Of a stretch of DNA of 64,000 nt, positions 8,169 to 17,139 are shown one piece after another. Each line of letters begins with the position of its first letter. The first letter of the stretch is position 1. The notes beneath the pieces are model-generated. The model made no database searches. It was not told where the DNA came from and saw only the letters and a program-made list of their open reading frames with translations. Origin of the DNA: Anaerolineaceae bacterium (GTDB lineage Bacteria > Chloroflexota > Anaerolineae > Anaerolineales > Anaerolineaceae); assembly GCA_030653365.1 (NCBI GenBank), contig JAURZL010000011.1, positions 1 to 64,000 on the forward strand, read 5' to 3'. Position numbers and translations under genes: made by a program.

Positions 8169-10112
8169 CTAATCTGAAATAGGGAATACTATTGTAAATG
8201 TAGAACCTTTTCCAACTGTGGAATCTACCCAAATTCTGCCTTGATGGCTTTCAACAATCGATTTTACAATAGCAAGTCCCAAACCGCTCCCTGGAATTTC
8301 TGTGCCAATAACATTTCCGGAACGATAGAATTTATCAAAAATGTATGGCAAATCTACTGCCGGGATACCATATCCCTCATCACTAATTTGAATGATTATT
8401 TGATTTTCATTTTCCTGTAATGTGACTGTCAATGAGGTGCCCGGATTAGAATATTTAATCGCATTGGTCAGCAAATTATTCAATAATTGGCGCATTTGAA
8501 TGGGACTGGCAAATATCAGATGTGCTGAATCAGGAACATTTATTTTTAATTGCATATTTGATTGAAGAAATTTTGGATTTAGTTCGTCAATGGATTGATG
8601 AATATATATACTCATGTCTAAATGTTCTTTTCGAGTATCAAATCCAGCTTCAATTCTTCCCAAATTGAGCAAATCATCAACTAAAGTAGTAATATTGTGA
8701 ACAGAAAACTGTATACGATCAAGAAAATTCTTTTGAAGTTCCTGAACAGGACCAGCTCTCTCCACCAAATCCACATACCCAAGAATTGCCGTCAGGGGAG
8801 AGCGAAGATCGTGTGAAACAGTACTCACGAAATCGCTTTTAATGCGATCTAATTTCTTTAGGTAAGAAATATCATGCAGGGTTATTGCATATCCGATACC
8901 TGTAATTTTTGCTAAATGAGCACTGAAAACCCTATCATCATCTGTATTGATTTCAGAAGATTTTCCAAGGTAATTTTCAAATTTTTTGATTATTTCTAAG
9001 AATTCCTGGTCTATTGGATAAATTTGAATTGGAGAACCAATCAAATTTTCACCTTGAATCCCAAGTACTGTTTGAGCAAGATTATTAATAATCAAAATTC
9101 GAAAATCATTGTCCATAACAAGGACACCATCTTCAATTTGATTAATTATGGTTTCTAATTTTGTGCGTTCAGTTACTACTTCTGAAAATAATCTTGCATT
9201 TTCAATTGCGATGACAGCATATTCAGCCATCGTTGTTAAAAGTCCTATATCTCTTTGCGAAAAAGTCATACGATTATGGCGATTATCAACACCTATCACA
9301 CCGATGATTTGTTCCTTAAGTTTTATGGGGATATAGATGAGACTATGAACCAGATAAGATGTTTTTATTTTTTGAGGGGTGCTATCATCAAAAATCACAA
9401 CTTTACCAGTTTTAACAACAGATCCAATTAAAGAGTCATTAACAGGCATCCGAAATGTGGAAACAAACTCCTCATTAAAGTTTCTCGAAGCCCGCATATA
9501 TAATTCGCCGGTTTCTTCATCAATGAGCAATAAGCTACCCTCTTCAGCTCCTGTCAATTCCACAGCTGCGTGAACAATCGTTTTTAATACATGGTCTAAA
9601 TCCAAACTGCTGGTAACCATTCGGGCTAGATCAGTCAGCGTTTCGAGATCGTGTACTCTTGCTTGCAGTTGTTTTGTCGCTCTTCGTGATTCAAGCAGAA
9701 CATAGTTTCTTAAATTTTGACTATGCAAAAGATTTGCATGGATTGAATTTTGGATTTCTTCTTTTGTTAAGGGGGCAGATAAATAGTCATCAATTCCTAA
9801 CCGTAATGCTTGTTTTAAAGTTTGGTGCTGCTCACTAATTGTATAAAGAATAATTGGAAGTAATGGAAATCTTTGCCGAATGGTTTTTATCCAGGAAAAA
9901 TTATCCTGTATGGCAATCAATTCATTGATGATTACCAGTGATGGGTTTTTTCCTGAGAAATACTTCTGTGCATTGGATATGTTTTCACTGACAATCACTG
10001 TAAATCCCAAAGATTGAATAATCTGGTTCATCAGCCGGTTGGTTTGAAGTTCAGAATTAATGATTAAAATTTGTTGGGATTGAGCTTTTTCAGTTGACAT
10101 AGTATTTACCAT
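8169..10112 (-). CDS. GAF-PAS sensor histidine kinase with degenerate receiver
   Basis: A 647-residue cytoplasmic sensor kinase. Domains: receiver-like 14-128, GAF about 155-308, PAS about 318-415, HisKA with phospho-acceptor His434 (VSHDLRSP), HATPase with N box (NNLLTNAIKYS, 545-555), G1 DEGYGIP and G2 GSGLGLAIV. The kinase half looks active. The receiver has Asn63 (VIINELI) where the phosphorylated Asp should be, so it probably cannot be phosphorylated normally. No membrane segments are seen. The ATG directly abuts the stop of the upstream sensor gene (TAAATG), so the two are translationally coupled and probably act together. Signal and output regulator are unknown. Confidence 0.92.
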   Translation of the reverse strand: MVNTMSTEKAQSQQILIINSELQTNRLMNQIIQSLGFTVIVSENISNAQKYFSGKNPSLVIINELIAIQDNFSWIKTIRQRFPLLPIILYTISEQHQTLKQALRLGIDDYLSAPLTKEEIQNSIHANLLHSQNLRNYVLLESRRATKQLQARVHDLETLTDLARMVTSSLDLDHVLKTIVHAAVELTGAEEGSLLLIDEETGELYMRASRNFNEEFVSTFRMPVNDSLIGSVVKTGKVVIFDDSTPQKIKTSYLVHSLIYIPIKLKEQIIGVIGVDNRHNRMTFSQRDIGLLTTMAEYAVIAIENARLFSEVVTERTKLETIINQIEDGVLVMDNDFRILIINNLAQTVLGIQGENLIGSPIQIYPIDQEFLEIIKKFENYLGKSSEINTDDDRVFSAHLAKITGIGYAITLHDISYLKKLDRIKSDFVSTVSHDLRSPLTAILGYVDLVERAGPVQELQKNFLDRIQFSVHNITTLVDDLLNLGRIEAGFDTRKEHLDMSIYIHQSIDELNPKFLQSNMQLKINVPDSAHLIFASPIQMRQLLNNLLTNAIKYSNPGTSLTVTLQENENQIIIQISDEGYGIPAVDLPYIFDKFYRSGNVIGTEIPGSGLGLAIVKSIVESHQGRIWVDSTVGKGSTFTIVFPISD

Positions 10113-11768
10113 TTATTCCATTGCTGGCAATAAGATATGGAAAGTTGTTTCGTTATCAATATGACCTTCGACCCAAATTCTTCCATCGGATTGTATGACG
10201 AGTTTATGGATAAGGTCGAGGCTGATCCCAATACCACCAAAGCGAATTCTGTTTTGTTTTTCTGGATGAGATTTAGGATCCAATATCTGATTCTTAATTA
10301 TTTCAGGTAATTTTCCAGTGTTGCTGATGGATAAGAGAGCTTCTGTGGCAGAATAACGATTAGTTTTCAGAAGTATTCTTCCCTGTGGTTCACAGAATTG
10401 AATCGCATTGGTAATTATACCCTGCAGTACCTGATAAATTTGGTTTGGGTCAGCTGTTATATTGAGAGTATGGATTAAGAATTCTGTTTCGATTTTGAGA
10501 CGATGGTGCTGAGTAATAGGAAGAAAACTGGATTTTAAATCTTTCATCATAACATTTAGATCAAATTTCTGATTTTGATTGGTATTTAGAAAGAATGGAT
10601 CTGAAGGGACCAATGAAGCCAGGAATTGGATCTCCTGAATATTTGATTCAAGGAATTCTTTTCTGGTTTTAATGTCAGGATTGTCTTTATCTTCCATGAC
10701 TTCTTCAAGTTCCAACCAGGATTTCTGTGTCTCTGTCGAGAATTGCACCAGGTTTGTCTTGGTTTTGTTGAACAGTTCATCAAGGATTTTTTCATTATTC
10801 TGAGAATAAATAACAAGTTTTGACAACGTATGTTCTCGGGCTTCAAAAGATCGAAACATTTTTGTGGTGACCAATGAAATGGAAGCATAATCTGCTACCG
10901 CTTCAAGCAAACGTTGTTCACTTTGCGAGAATGGAATTGATTGTTTTCGCATCAATACCAGTAAACCCATTACTTGACGTTGAATTTTAACTGGAACAAT
11001 AATGATGGATTCCCCAAAGACTTTCACCTTAAAGCGTTTGATTGGATCTCCAGAAATATTGAGGGTTTCCCCTGATATGGCAACCAATGAACTGATGCCA
11101 TCATCCCATTTATTATTAATTTTTGATTTGAAAATATCTGGTAAATTGTGTTGTGCTACAAACAGGAAATTCTTACCCTTTTCCTCCTGTCGCATTAATA
11201 ACCATCCCAAATCAGATTGACTGACCTGAGCAGATATCTGGAGAATTTTATCAAATAGTTGTTTATGGTTTGTAGTCGATGTAACTGATTTTCCGATCGT
11301 GAATATGGCAGTAAGTTCTTTAACTCTCTGTTGTAGTTGTTGATTGGTCAATCTTAATTGATTTTCCAAAATTAAATGTTGGCGGCGTTCGCGAACCTGT
11401 TGCAATAATCTTTCAACGACCAGCACTACTTCGGTATCCCGCAAAGGCCAGGTGATATAATCTGCTGCCCCCAGACGAAATGCTTGAATAATTTCCGACT
11501 CTTGACCTTCAGGAGCCAGCATTATGGTCGGTGGGGTGATTCCATGAGATGAAAGTGCTATTAATAAATCTTTCCCACTTAAGCCTGGCAAGCTGATATT
11601 GGATATGATCAAGTCTGGATTTATTTGAATTGCTTTATTTATTGCACTACTTGCATCAGCCACTTGAAAGACTTGATAATTGGAATTAGACAATGCCTGG
11701 CGAGCCAAAAAGTCACTGATTTCAGGATTGCTTTCAACGATTAAAATGCGGTCTTTGATTGAATTCAT
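10113..11768 (-). CDS. Receiver-GAF protein with degenerate kinase module
   Basis: A 551-residue protein built like its downstream partner but apparently without kinase chemistry. The receiver-like domain (6-125) reads IISNISLPGLSG, with Asn57 in place of the phospho-acceptor Asp. A GAF domain follows at about 150-305. The region that should carry the H box has no SHDLR-type motif. The C-terminal GHKL fold keeps an N box (GIITNAIQF) and a G2-like FGGIGISLDLI, but its G1 is SNTGKLPE, lacking DxGxG. It may be a pseudokinase that scaffolds or regulates the kinase at 8169-10112. Function is inferred; domain calls are from motifs. Confidence 0.85.
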   Translation of the reverse strand: MNSIKDRILIVESNPEISDFLARQALSNSNYQVFQVADASSAINKAIQINPDLIISNISLPGLSGKDLLIALSSHGITPPTIMLAPEGQESEIIQAFRLGAADYITWPLRDTEVVLVVERLLQQVRERRQHLILENQLRLTNQQLQQRVKELTAIFTIGKSVTSTTNHKQLFDKILQISAQVSQSDLGWLLMRQEEKGKNFLFVAQHNLPDIFKSKINNKWDDGISSLVAISGETLNISGDPIKRFKVKVFGESIIIVPVKIQRQVMGLLVLMRKQSIPFSQSEQRLLEAVADYASISLVTTKMFRSFEAREHTLSKLVIYSQNNEKILDELFNKTKTNLVQFSTETQKSWLELEEVMEDKDNPDIKTRKEFLESNIQEIQFLASLVPSDPFFLNTNQNQKFDLNVMMKDLKSSFLPITQHHRLKIETEFLIHTLNITADPNQIYQVLQGIITNAIQFCEPQGRILLKTNRYSATEALLSISNTGKLPEIIKNQILDPKSHPEKQNRIRFGGIGISLDLIHKLVIQSDGRIWVEGHIDNETTFHILLPAME

Positions 11769-11835
11769 AGAATTATCATAGCATGGATTTTTATCTTTTT
11801 TTATTAATTATACGCTGATAAAAAACATTATTAGA

Positions 11836-11881
11836 GTATCTTTTCAAAAACACCCATCTGCCCCGTTTTATTGAGTTGCTA
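11836..11881 (+). repeat. Palindromic element, deleted copy B
   Basis: The left terminus GTATCTTTTCA is joined directly to AAAACACCCATCTGCCCC and GTTTTATTGAG. The left inner arm and loop are missing, so this is an internal-deletion derivative. It lies between the divergent sensor and dnaJ-like genes. Confidence 0.65.
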
Positions 11882-11913
11882 TATAAATTTTGTATAAGAG
11901 TCTTCTTCTTCTC

Positions 11914-11941
11914 TTGACAATGCAAGCTGGTTCAGCATAAT
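11914..11941 (+). promoter_or_regulatory. Promoter of the dnaJ-htrA-eRF1-like operon
   Basis: TTGACA at 11914-11919 and CATAAT at 11936-11941 with a 16-bp spacer (TAATAT at 11938 with 18 bp is the alternative). Transcription would start at or within a few bases of the ATG at 11950, so the message may be leaderless. Confidence 0.65.
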
Positions 11942-11949
11942 ATGAATAT

Positions 11950-12879
11950 ATGGAATATAAAGATTATTACAAAACTCTGGGCGTAAAACGAAATGCCTCT
12001 GAGGATGAAATTAAACAAGCATATCGAAAACTTGCTATGAAATACCATCCTGACCGAAACCCGGGCAATAAAGAAGCTGAGGATAAATTTAAAGATATTA
12101 ATGAAGCCAATGAAGTGTTAAGCGATCCGAAAAAGCGGGCTCGATATGAACAACTCGGGGAATCATACCAGCAATGGCAGCAGCATGGAGGTAATGCCAA
12201 CAACTTCAATTGGGATGACTGGGTCGCTCAATCCTCAAGAGGAGGATCAACCAGGGTCGATGTGGGTGATTTAGGAGATATGTTTGGAGGAGGTTTCTCC
12301 GATTTTTTCAGTGCAATATTTGCCGGAGCCAATCAGGGTTACCCTGGCAACGTGAGAAGAACCACAACCAGACGTTCATCTCCACAAGCACCCAGAGTAT
12401 TTGAACAACCAGTAAAGATTTCATTATTGGAAGCTTTCGAAGGAACAACACGAGTTCTTCAATTTGACAATAAAAAGATCGAAGTCAAAATTCCCGCTGG
12501 AGCAAAAACAGGGACGAAAGTTCGGGTTTCCAGAGCCGGACCGAACCAATCTGATATCCATTTGGTTGTTGATGTTGAGAATGATCCGCGTTTTGAAAGA
12601 AAAGACGATGATATTTACACAGAGGTTGCTGTCGATCTTTATACAGCCATCCTTGGTGGGCAGACAAAAGTGACTACACTTAAAGGAGATGTGTTATTAA
12701 GTATTCCCCCCGAAACACAATCGGGAAAAACATTTCGATTGACCGGGAGGGGAATGCCTCTATTAAAAAAGTCAAATCAATTTGGCGATTTTTATGCGAA
12801 AGTTAAAATTATGGTACCAATGAATATTTCTGCTGAAGAGAAAACCATTTTTGAAAAATTACGTGCTCTTCGGCAGTAG
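11950..12879 (+). CDS. DnaJ-type co-chaperone, CbpA-like (no zinc domain)
   Basis: A 309-residue class II J-protein. The J domain occupies 1-70 with the HPD triad at 33-35 (KYHPDRNPG), which triggers DnaK ATP hydrolysis. A Gly/Phe/Asn-rich stretch follows (about 75-140, [12 protein letters not shown]). Two beta-sandwich C-terminal domains begin near 155 ([54 protein letters not shown]). There is no CxxCxGxG zinc module, which distinguishes it from DnaJ proper. There is no Shine-Dalgarno sequence before the ATG. It is followed after 35 bp by htrA, suggesting a protein-quality operon. Confidence 0.93.
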   Translation: MEYKDYYKTLGVKRNASEDEIKQAYRKLAMKYHPDRNPGNKEAEDKFKDINEANEVLSDPKKRARYEQLGESYQQWQQHGGNANNFNWDDWVAQSSRGGSTRVDVGDLGDMFGGGFSDFFSAIFAGANQGYPGNVRRTTTRRSSPQAPRVFEQPVKISLLEAFEGTTRVLQFDNKKIEVKIPAGAKTGTKVRVSRAGPNQSDIHLVVDVENDPRFERKDDDIYTEVAVDLYTAILGGQTKVTTLKGDVLLSIPPETQSGKTFRLTGRGMPLLKKSNQFGDFYAKVKIMVPMNISAEEKTIFEKLRALRQ

Positions 12880-12914
12880 AAAACAGAATTGAGACCTATT
12901 GAAAGGTTATTAGA

Positions 12915-14114
12915 ATGAAAAAAATTGTGCCATTTTTAGTGGTAACTTTAATGATTATAAGTACTCTGGCGTGTTCTTTTTCAGCCAGTTTTCCTTTTGC
13001 AAGTTCATCGCAGGAACCAACCCCTCTACTCGTGGAAGAGGTACCGACTTCAATCCCACTTGATACGCCACCTCAAAATCAAAATACGACATTAATGGAG
13101 CCGCAATTACTGGATTTACAGGAACGAGAAAATTTATTAATTAGTTTGTATGAAAGGGTCAATCCTGGAGTTGTTTCTATTCAGACACTGAGTCAAACTG
13201 GTGGCGGTCTTGGATCGGGTTTTGTTTATGATAAAGAGGGACATGTAATAACAAATTTTCATGTAGTGGAAGATGTTACAGAATTAGAAGTTGATTTTTC
13301 TTCCGGGTATAAAGCAAGAGGCACGGTGATTGGCAAAGATATTGATTCTGACCTGGCAGTTATAAAAGTAGATGTTCCTGAAGAATACCTTTTCCCATTA
13401 TCTTTGACAAATTCTGATAGTTTGAAAATTGGTCAAACAGTCGTTGCTATTGGGAATCCTTTCAATTTGTCTGGAACAATGACTTTGGGTATTGTTTCTG
13501 CCAAAGGAAGAACTTTGAGTTCATTTCGCGAGGCTAATACCGGTGGATTTTTCTCAGCAGGCGATCTCATTCAGACGGATGCTGCAATAAACCCTGGTAA
13601 TTCTGGTGGACCATTACTAAATTTAAATGGTGAAGTAGTTGGAATAAACCGTGCTATTCGAACTGAACAGACCAATGAAACGGGTGAACCAGTCAATAGT
13701 GGGATTGGTTTTGCAATTTCCAGCAATATTGTCAGCAGAGTAGTTCCTTTTTTGATAAAAGATGGGTTCTATGATTATCCATATGTTGGAATTACAAGCC
13801 AGGAAGATCTGACCCTGATTGAAAGAGAAGCTTTGGGTATTCAACAAATGACTGGTGCTTATGTGTTTTCAGTTACCGAAAACAGCCCAGCATCCGCAGC
13901 CGGTCTTATCGGTGGTTCAACGGTGAGTAGAATTAGCGGATTATTGGCAGGCGGAGATTTAATAATTGCTGTCGATGATCGGCCTGTACGCTTATTTGGT
14001 GATTTTTTGAGTTACATCATGGCAAATAAAAGCCCTGGTGATGAGATTATTATGACAATTATTCGAGAGGGGGAAGAAAAGGAGGTTTCCTTAATATTGG
14101 GCAAACGCCCATAA
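12915..14114 (+). CDS. HtrA/DegP-like serine protease (lipoprotein, one PDZ)
   Basis: A 399-residue S1C protease, expected to degrade or refold damaged proteins outside the membrane. The signal peptide ends in STLAC, giving a lipidated Cys20. A Pro/Thr-rich spacer covers 30-65. The trypsin-like domain has the triad His116 (NFHVVED), Asp146 (SDLAVIKV) and Ser230 (NPGNSGGPLL). One PDZ domain fills about 290-395, with a LFGDFLSYIMANKSPGDEI segment. AAAGG lies upstream at good spacing. It sits between a J-protein and an eRF1-like gene on the same strand with gaps of 35 and 33 bp. Confidence 0.95.
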   Translation: MKKIVPFLVVTLMIISTLACSFSASFPFASSSQEPTPLLVEEVPTSIPLDTPPQNQNTTLMEPQLLDLQERENLLISLYERVNPGVVSIQTLSQTGGGLGSGFVYDKEGHVITNFHVVEDVTELEVDFSSGYKARGTVIGKDIDSDLAVIKVDVPEEYLFPLSLTNSDSLKIGQTVVAIGNPFNLSGTMTLGIVSAKGRTLSSFREANTGGFFSAGDLIQTDAAINPGNSGGPLLNLNGEVVGINRAIRTEQTNETGEPVNSGIGFAISSNIVSRVVPFLIKDGFYDYPYVGITSQEDLTLIEREALGIQQMTGAYVFSVTENSPASAAGLIGGSTVSRISGLLAGGDLIIAVDDRPVRLFGDFLSYIMANKSPGDEIIMTIIREGEEKEVSLILGKRP

Positions 14115-14147
14115 CGGTTTGGTTTAAACATCAACATAGGAGGTAAA

Positions 14148-15245
14148 ATGTTTTCGGAAAAAGACCTACGAGAGTTGGTAGATTACCAGGCGCAGCAATC
14201 GATGCTGACGATTTACTTAAATACAGATCCAACAATGGGGAATGCGGATTCTTATCGATTGCGATTGAGAAATATGTTAAAAACAGTCGAATTGGCTGAT
14301 GATGTGAAAAAAGTTGAGGATTTTTTTGATACTGAATATGATTGGGCTGGAAGAAGTGTTGCCATTTTCTCGGATCAAAATAAAATGTTTTTTCGAGTAT
14401 ATTCTTTAGCTGTTCCGGTTCCTGATCTTGTTCATGTAGGCTTGCGTCCCAATGTGCGTCCAATGGCTGGTCTGCTGGATAGCTATGGGGGGTATAGTGT
14501 TGTGTTGATGGACAAGCAGGGAGCGCGGATATTTTATTTTCATTTAGGGGAGCTTGTGGAGCAAGAAGGAGTGTTAGGAGCTTCGGTTCGACAGGTTAAG
14601 AAAGGCGGTTCGGGTGTTACGGGGATGCGGGGCGGTATTGCTTCACAAACCCGATCTGTGGAAGAAGTTGTTGAACGAAATATGCGTGAAATTATTGATT
14701 TTTCAAAGAGGTTTTTCAAAGTAAAACATATTCGTCGCATAATCCTTAGTGGAAATGATGACAATATTGCACTTTACCGAAATTATTTACCCAAAATGTG
14801 GCAAAGTTTAATCGTGGGCACATTTCCTGCCTCAATGACTGCTACTAATCAGGAAATTCTAACAAAAGCGCTCGAAATTGGTCATAAAACTGAAAAAGAT
14901 AGAGAAAACAATCTGGTTGAACGACTGATTACCCATGCATCAAAACAATCCAATGCTATCATTGGCCTTGAAGATACACTCATAGCGGTCATTGAAGGAC
15001 GTGTCCAATCATTGATCATACAACAAGGATTTAGAACTCCTGGATTCCGTTGCCCGCAATGTAATACAATTACATCTCATTCTAATATTATCTGTAAACA
15101 ATGTAATTCAGAAACGATTCATATTACCGATGTAGTCGCAACCGCTGTGAGCTTGACTTTGAAAAATGGTGGCGATGTTGAAGTCATTCATACTCATCCT
15201 GAATTTGAAAAAGCAGGAAATATAGGTGCATTTTTGCGGTATTAA
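14148..15245 (+). CDS. Bacterial archaeo-eukaryotic release-factor-like protein (baeRF)
   Basis: A 365-residue homologue of archaeal/eukaryotic RF1. The N-domain starts LREL..YQAQQSMLTIYL. A central domain has a basic-glycine loop, KKGGSGVTGMRGGIASQTRS (151-170), which aligns with the GGQ loop but reads RGGI. The third domain has GLEDTLIAVIEGRVQSLII (273-291) and a zinc knuckle, Cys302/305/316/319. The end VEVIHTH..NIGAFLRY mirrors the aRF1 C-terminus. Such baeRF proteins are predicted to act in ribosome rescue or stalled-peptide handling. Loss of the catalytic Gln suggests no classical peptidyl-tRNA hydrolysis, or different chemistry. An AGGAGG site precedes the ATG, and the gene ends the dnaJ-htrA operon before a strong terminator. 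Confidence 0.87.
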   Translation: MFSEKDLRELVDYQAQQSMLTIYLNTDPTMGNADSYRLRLRNMLKTVELADDVKKVEDFFDTEYDWAGRSVAIFSDQNKMFFRVYSLAVPVPDLVHVGLRPNVRPMAGLLDSYGGYSVVLMDKQGARIFYFHLGELVEQEGVLGASVRQVKKGGSGVTGMRGGIASQTRSVEEVVERNMREIIDFSKRFFKVKHIRRIILSGNDDNIALYRNYLPKMWQSLIVGTFPASMTATNQEILTKALEIGHKTEKDRENNLVERLITHASKQSNAIIGLEDTLIAVIEGRVQSLIIQQGFRTPGFRCPQCNTITSHSNIICKQCNSETIHITDVVATAVSLTLKNGGDVEVIHTHPEFEKAGNIGAFLRY

Positions 15246-15262
15246 TCAAAATACGTTAAATG

Positions 15263-15298
15263 AAAACGGCTGGATATTTACTGGATCAGCCGTTTTTT
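15263..15298 (+). terminator. Strong intrinsic terminator after the eRF1-like gene
   Basis: AAAACGGCTG (15263-15272) pairs perfectly with CAGCCGTTTT and is followed by a T-run to 15298. Confidence 0.92.
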
Positions 15299-15310
15299 AT
15301 AATTCTTTAT

Positions 15311-15393
15311 GGATCATTTAAAAATTAGATGTTGCAGGGTGTTTGGTTGGGTATCACCAGCCAAACACCCTGAATTCTAAGATGAAAAGATAA
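15311..15393 (-). repeat. Palindromic element, copy J
   Basis: A 12-bp perfect arm, CAGGGTGTTTGG (15335-15346) with CCAAACACCCTG (15361-15372), extends inward to TTGG/CCAG around GTATCA. The outer ends GGATCATTTAAAAATTAG and CTAAGATGAAAAGATAA match the family termini. AATTCTT flanks both sides, a possible duplicated target. It lies between converging genes and may also terminate the minus-strand operon's opposite transcript. Confidence 0.8.
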
Positions 15394-15404
15394 TTCTTCT
15401 TAAC

Positions 15405-16244
15405 TTATTTTAGCGGAATTCTTTCCAGATTTTCGCTCAATGTCCTCAATTTATCAATCGCTTTTTCGGTATCAGAGCGAACCAACCGTTGAATTTCTTT
15501 AAGCTGATCATCAATACCTGATGAAATATCCGCGTCCAATAAATTTCGGATCTTCTCGAAATGTTCCATTGCCAGACTGATAGCTTGTCGACTGCTGATG
15601 GAATCTTTGTTCAACAATGCTGAGCGTGCCATTCCGACCTCATACTTCAAGTTTATAAAACTTTCATTGTATTCACTATAGATCAGCAGTTGGTCGTATT
15701 CCTGTTGCAATTTTTGATATTCAAGCTCATATTTCATCAAATTGTTTTGAGTGTCCTGTAAATCGTTTTTTGTCTGATCATATTGACTTTGCAGGTTATT
15801 CACTTCAGAGTCTTTATTGCTTAATTCTGAGAGAACGGATTGATATGATTTTTGAAGCGGATTTGTAACGGTGTAAAAGGATATCAAATAACCAACCAAA
15901 ATAAGCAGCAACCCGATGATCAGGAAAATAAAACTTTTTCGCAGCCATCCAGGCATTTGCTTTGCAGCTGGTTTATCTTCATACTGTGACTCTGTGGTTT
16001 CAATGTGATCGGTCTCTATTTGAGCATCAACTGTAGTATCAATAGGAGATGCAAATTCCTCCTCATGACCTTTTTCGACTGCGTTGTCCGCATGATCAAG
16101 CGACATATCTTCGACTTTTGCATCTTCGACCTCTGCATCTTTGAGAAATTGAGAGGATTCGTCCACATTGTTTGGATCATATGATACAGATTCCATATCG
16201 TTTTTTTTATTTTCATCTTTATTGGTAGGATTTTCAATTTCCAT
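15405..16244 (-). CDS. Single-pass membrane protein with coiled coil
   Basis: A 279-residue protein not assigned to a named family. Residues 1-98 are acidic and disordered-looking (EVEDAKVEDMS, HEEEFASPID). A single membrane helix spans about 104-125 (FIFLIIGLLLILVGYLISFY). Residues 130-190 form a coiled coil (LSNKDSEVNNLQSQYDQTKN, YELEYQKLQQEYDQL), and the rest is helical (MARSALLNKDSISSRQAISLAMEHFEKI), resembling the C-terminal helical part of its neighbour. It is the last gene of a four-gene minus-strand run (rhomboid, HhH protein, two coiled-coil proteins). The AGGAG-like site lies in the 9-bp gap. A structural envelope role is a guess. Confidence 0.75.
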   Translation of the reverse strand: MEIENPTNKDENKKNDMESVSYDPNNVDESSQFLKDAEVEDAKVEDMSLDHADNAVEKGHEEEFASPIDTTVDAQIETDHIETTESQYEDKPAAKQMPGWLRKSFIFLIIGLLLILVGYLISFYTVTNPLQKSYQSVLSELSNKDSEVNNLQSQYDQTKNDLQDTQNNLMKYELEYQKLQQEYDQLLIYSEYNESFINLKYEVGMARSALLNKDSISSRQAISLAMEHFEKIRNLLDADISSGIDDQLKEIQRLVRSDTEKAIDKLRTLSENLERIPLK

Positions 16245-16253
16245 TTTTTCTCC

Positions 16254-17132
16254 TTAAGGTTTGGGTGTCGGCGATGGCGTTGGTGATATTGGTGTTTGAG
16301 TTGCAGAGGTGTTGTTATCTACCTCTGAACTATTGGTTTCATCCAGCATTAATGACTCGTCTAGTTCTGTAAAGCCATTTGCCATCATTTTCCAAAGTAT
16401 CTCCAAATCATCATTTGCTAATATTGGATTGTTTGGTAAATGGTTGATTGCCAGGTTAAGCCTGGCATCCCACAACATAATTATATCTTTTTGGTCTGGT
16501 AATGATGTGACCAAAAGCGAATTAAGCAATTCATCCGCCAAAAATAATTCTTCCTTTGCGATTCCGTAATTATCTTGTAACAGAAAAAGGCGACTGCGAT
16601 TAATTTGCATCAAAATTTTGAATATAGCAATATCTTGATAAACAGGGTGAAGCTTATTGTCAAGGTCGATATTTTCCAAAACAGTTTGGAAATCTTCATT
16701 ATTTGCAGCAAATATTTCGTCTTGTTTTATAAGGTTTAGGATCAACTTATCATATTTGTCGTGTTGATCAACCAGATCATCGTGTTTAATTTGAAATGCA
16801 TCAAGATTTGCGGCATTTTGTTCAATTTCGGTTAATAACTCAGATATTTGATTGGTATTACTCTCCTGTTTTTGTTCTAATACCGATAGACGCTTTTCCA
16901 AATCCTCATTTCTTTCGGTTAATAACTCCCATTGTTGATTTACCTGTGTGTTTAGATTTTGAAACTCAATTGCATTCTGTTGGGTAGGGATCACCAATTG
17001 TTGATAGACAAATAAAAAGCCAAAATATAATCCGGCACCAAGTAGTATTCCGATTAATAAGGCAAGAACTAAGCGTAATAATCCATGCCAAAAACGCACA
17101 AAGGCAGATGATTTGGGTGTTTGTTCAGTCAT
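16254..17132 (-). CDS. Single-pass membrane protein with coiled coil and TPSPTP tail
   Basis: 292 residues with the start chosen at ATG 17132 (MTEQTPKSS): AAGGAAAA lies just before it, immediately after the upstream gene's stop. A further start at 17168 would overlap that gene. One membrane helix covers about 19-43 (RLVLALLIGILLGAGLYFGF). A long coiled coil follows at 55-125 (LNTQVNQQWELLTERNEDLE), then a helical region containing INRSRLFLLQDNYGIAKEEL. The C-terminus is a short Thr/Pro tail (PISPTPSPTPKP), like other envelope proteins here. It shares topology with the proteins on both sides. Family unknown. Confidence 0.77.
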   Translation of the reverse strand: MTEQTPKSSAFVRFWHGLLRLVLALLIGILLGAGLYFGFLFVYQQLVIPTQQNAIEFQNLNTQVNQQWELLTERNEDLEKRLSVLEQKQESNTNQISELLTEIEQNAANLDAFQIKHDDLVDQHDKYDKLILNLIKQDEIFAANNEDFQTVLENIDLDNKLHPVYQDIAIFKILMQINRSRLFLLQDNYGIAKEELFLADELLNSLLVTSLPDQKDIIMLWDARLNLAINHLPNNPILANDDLEILWKMMANGFTELDESLMLDETNSSEVDNNTSATQTPISPTPSPTPKP

Positions 17133-17139
17133 TTTTTCC

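Noticed and set aside
14131-14463. Minus-strand frame opposite the eRF1-like gene
   Set aside because: It lies within a well-supported gene on the other strand and has low-complexity composition without a family pattern.
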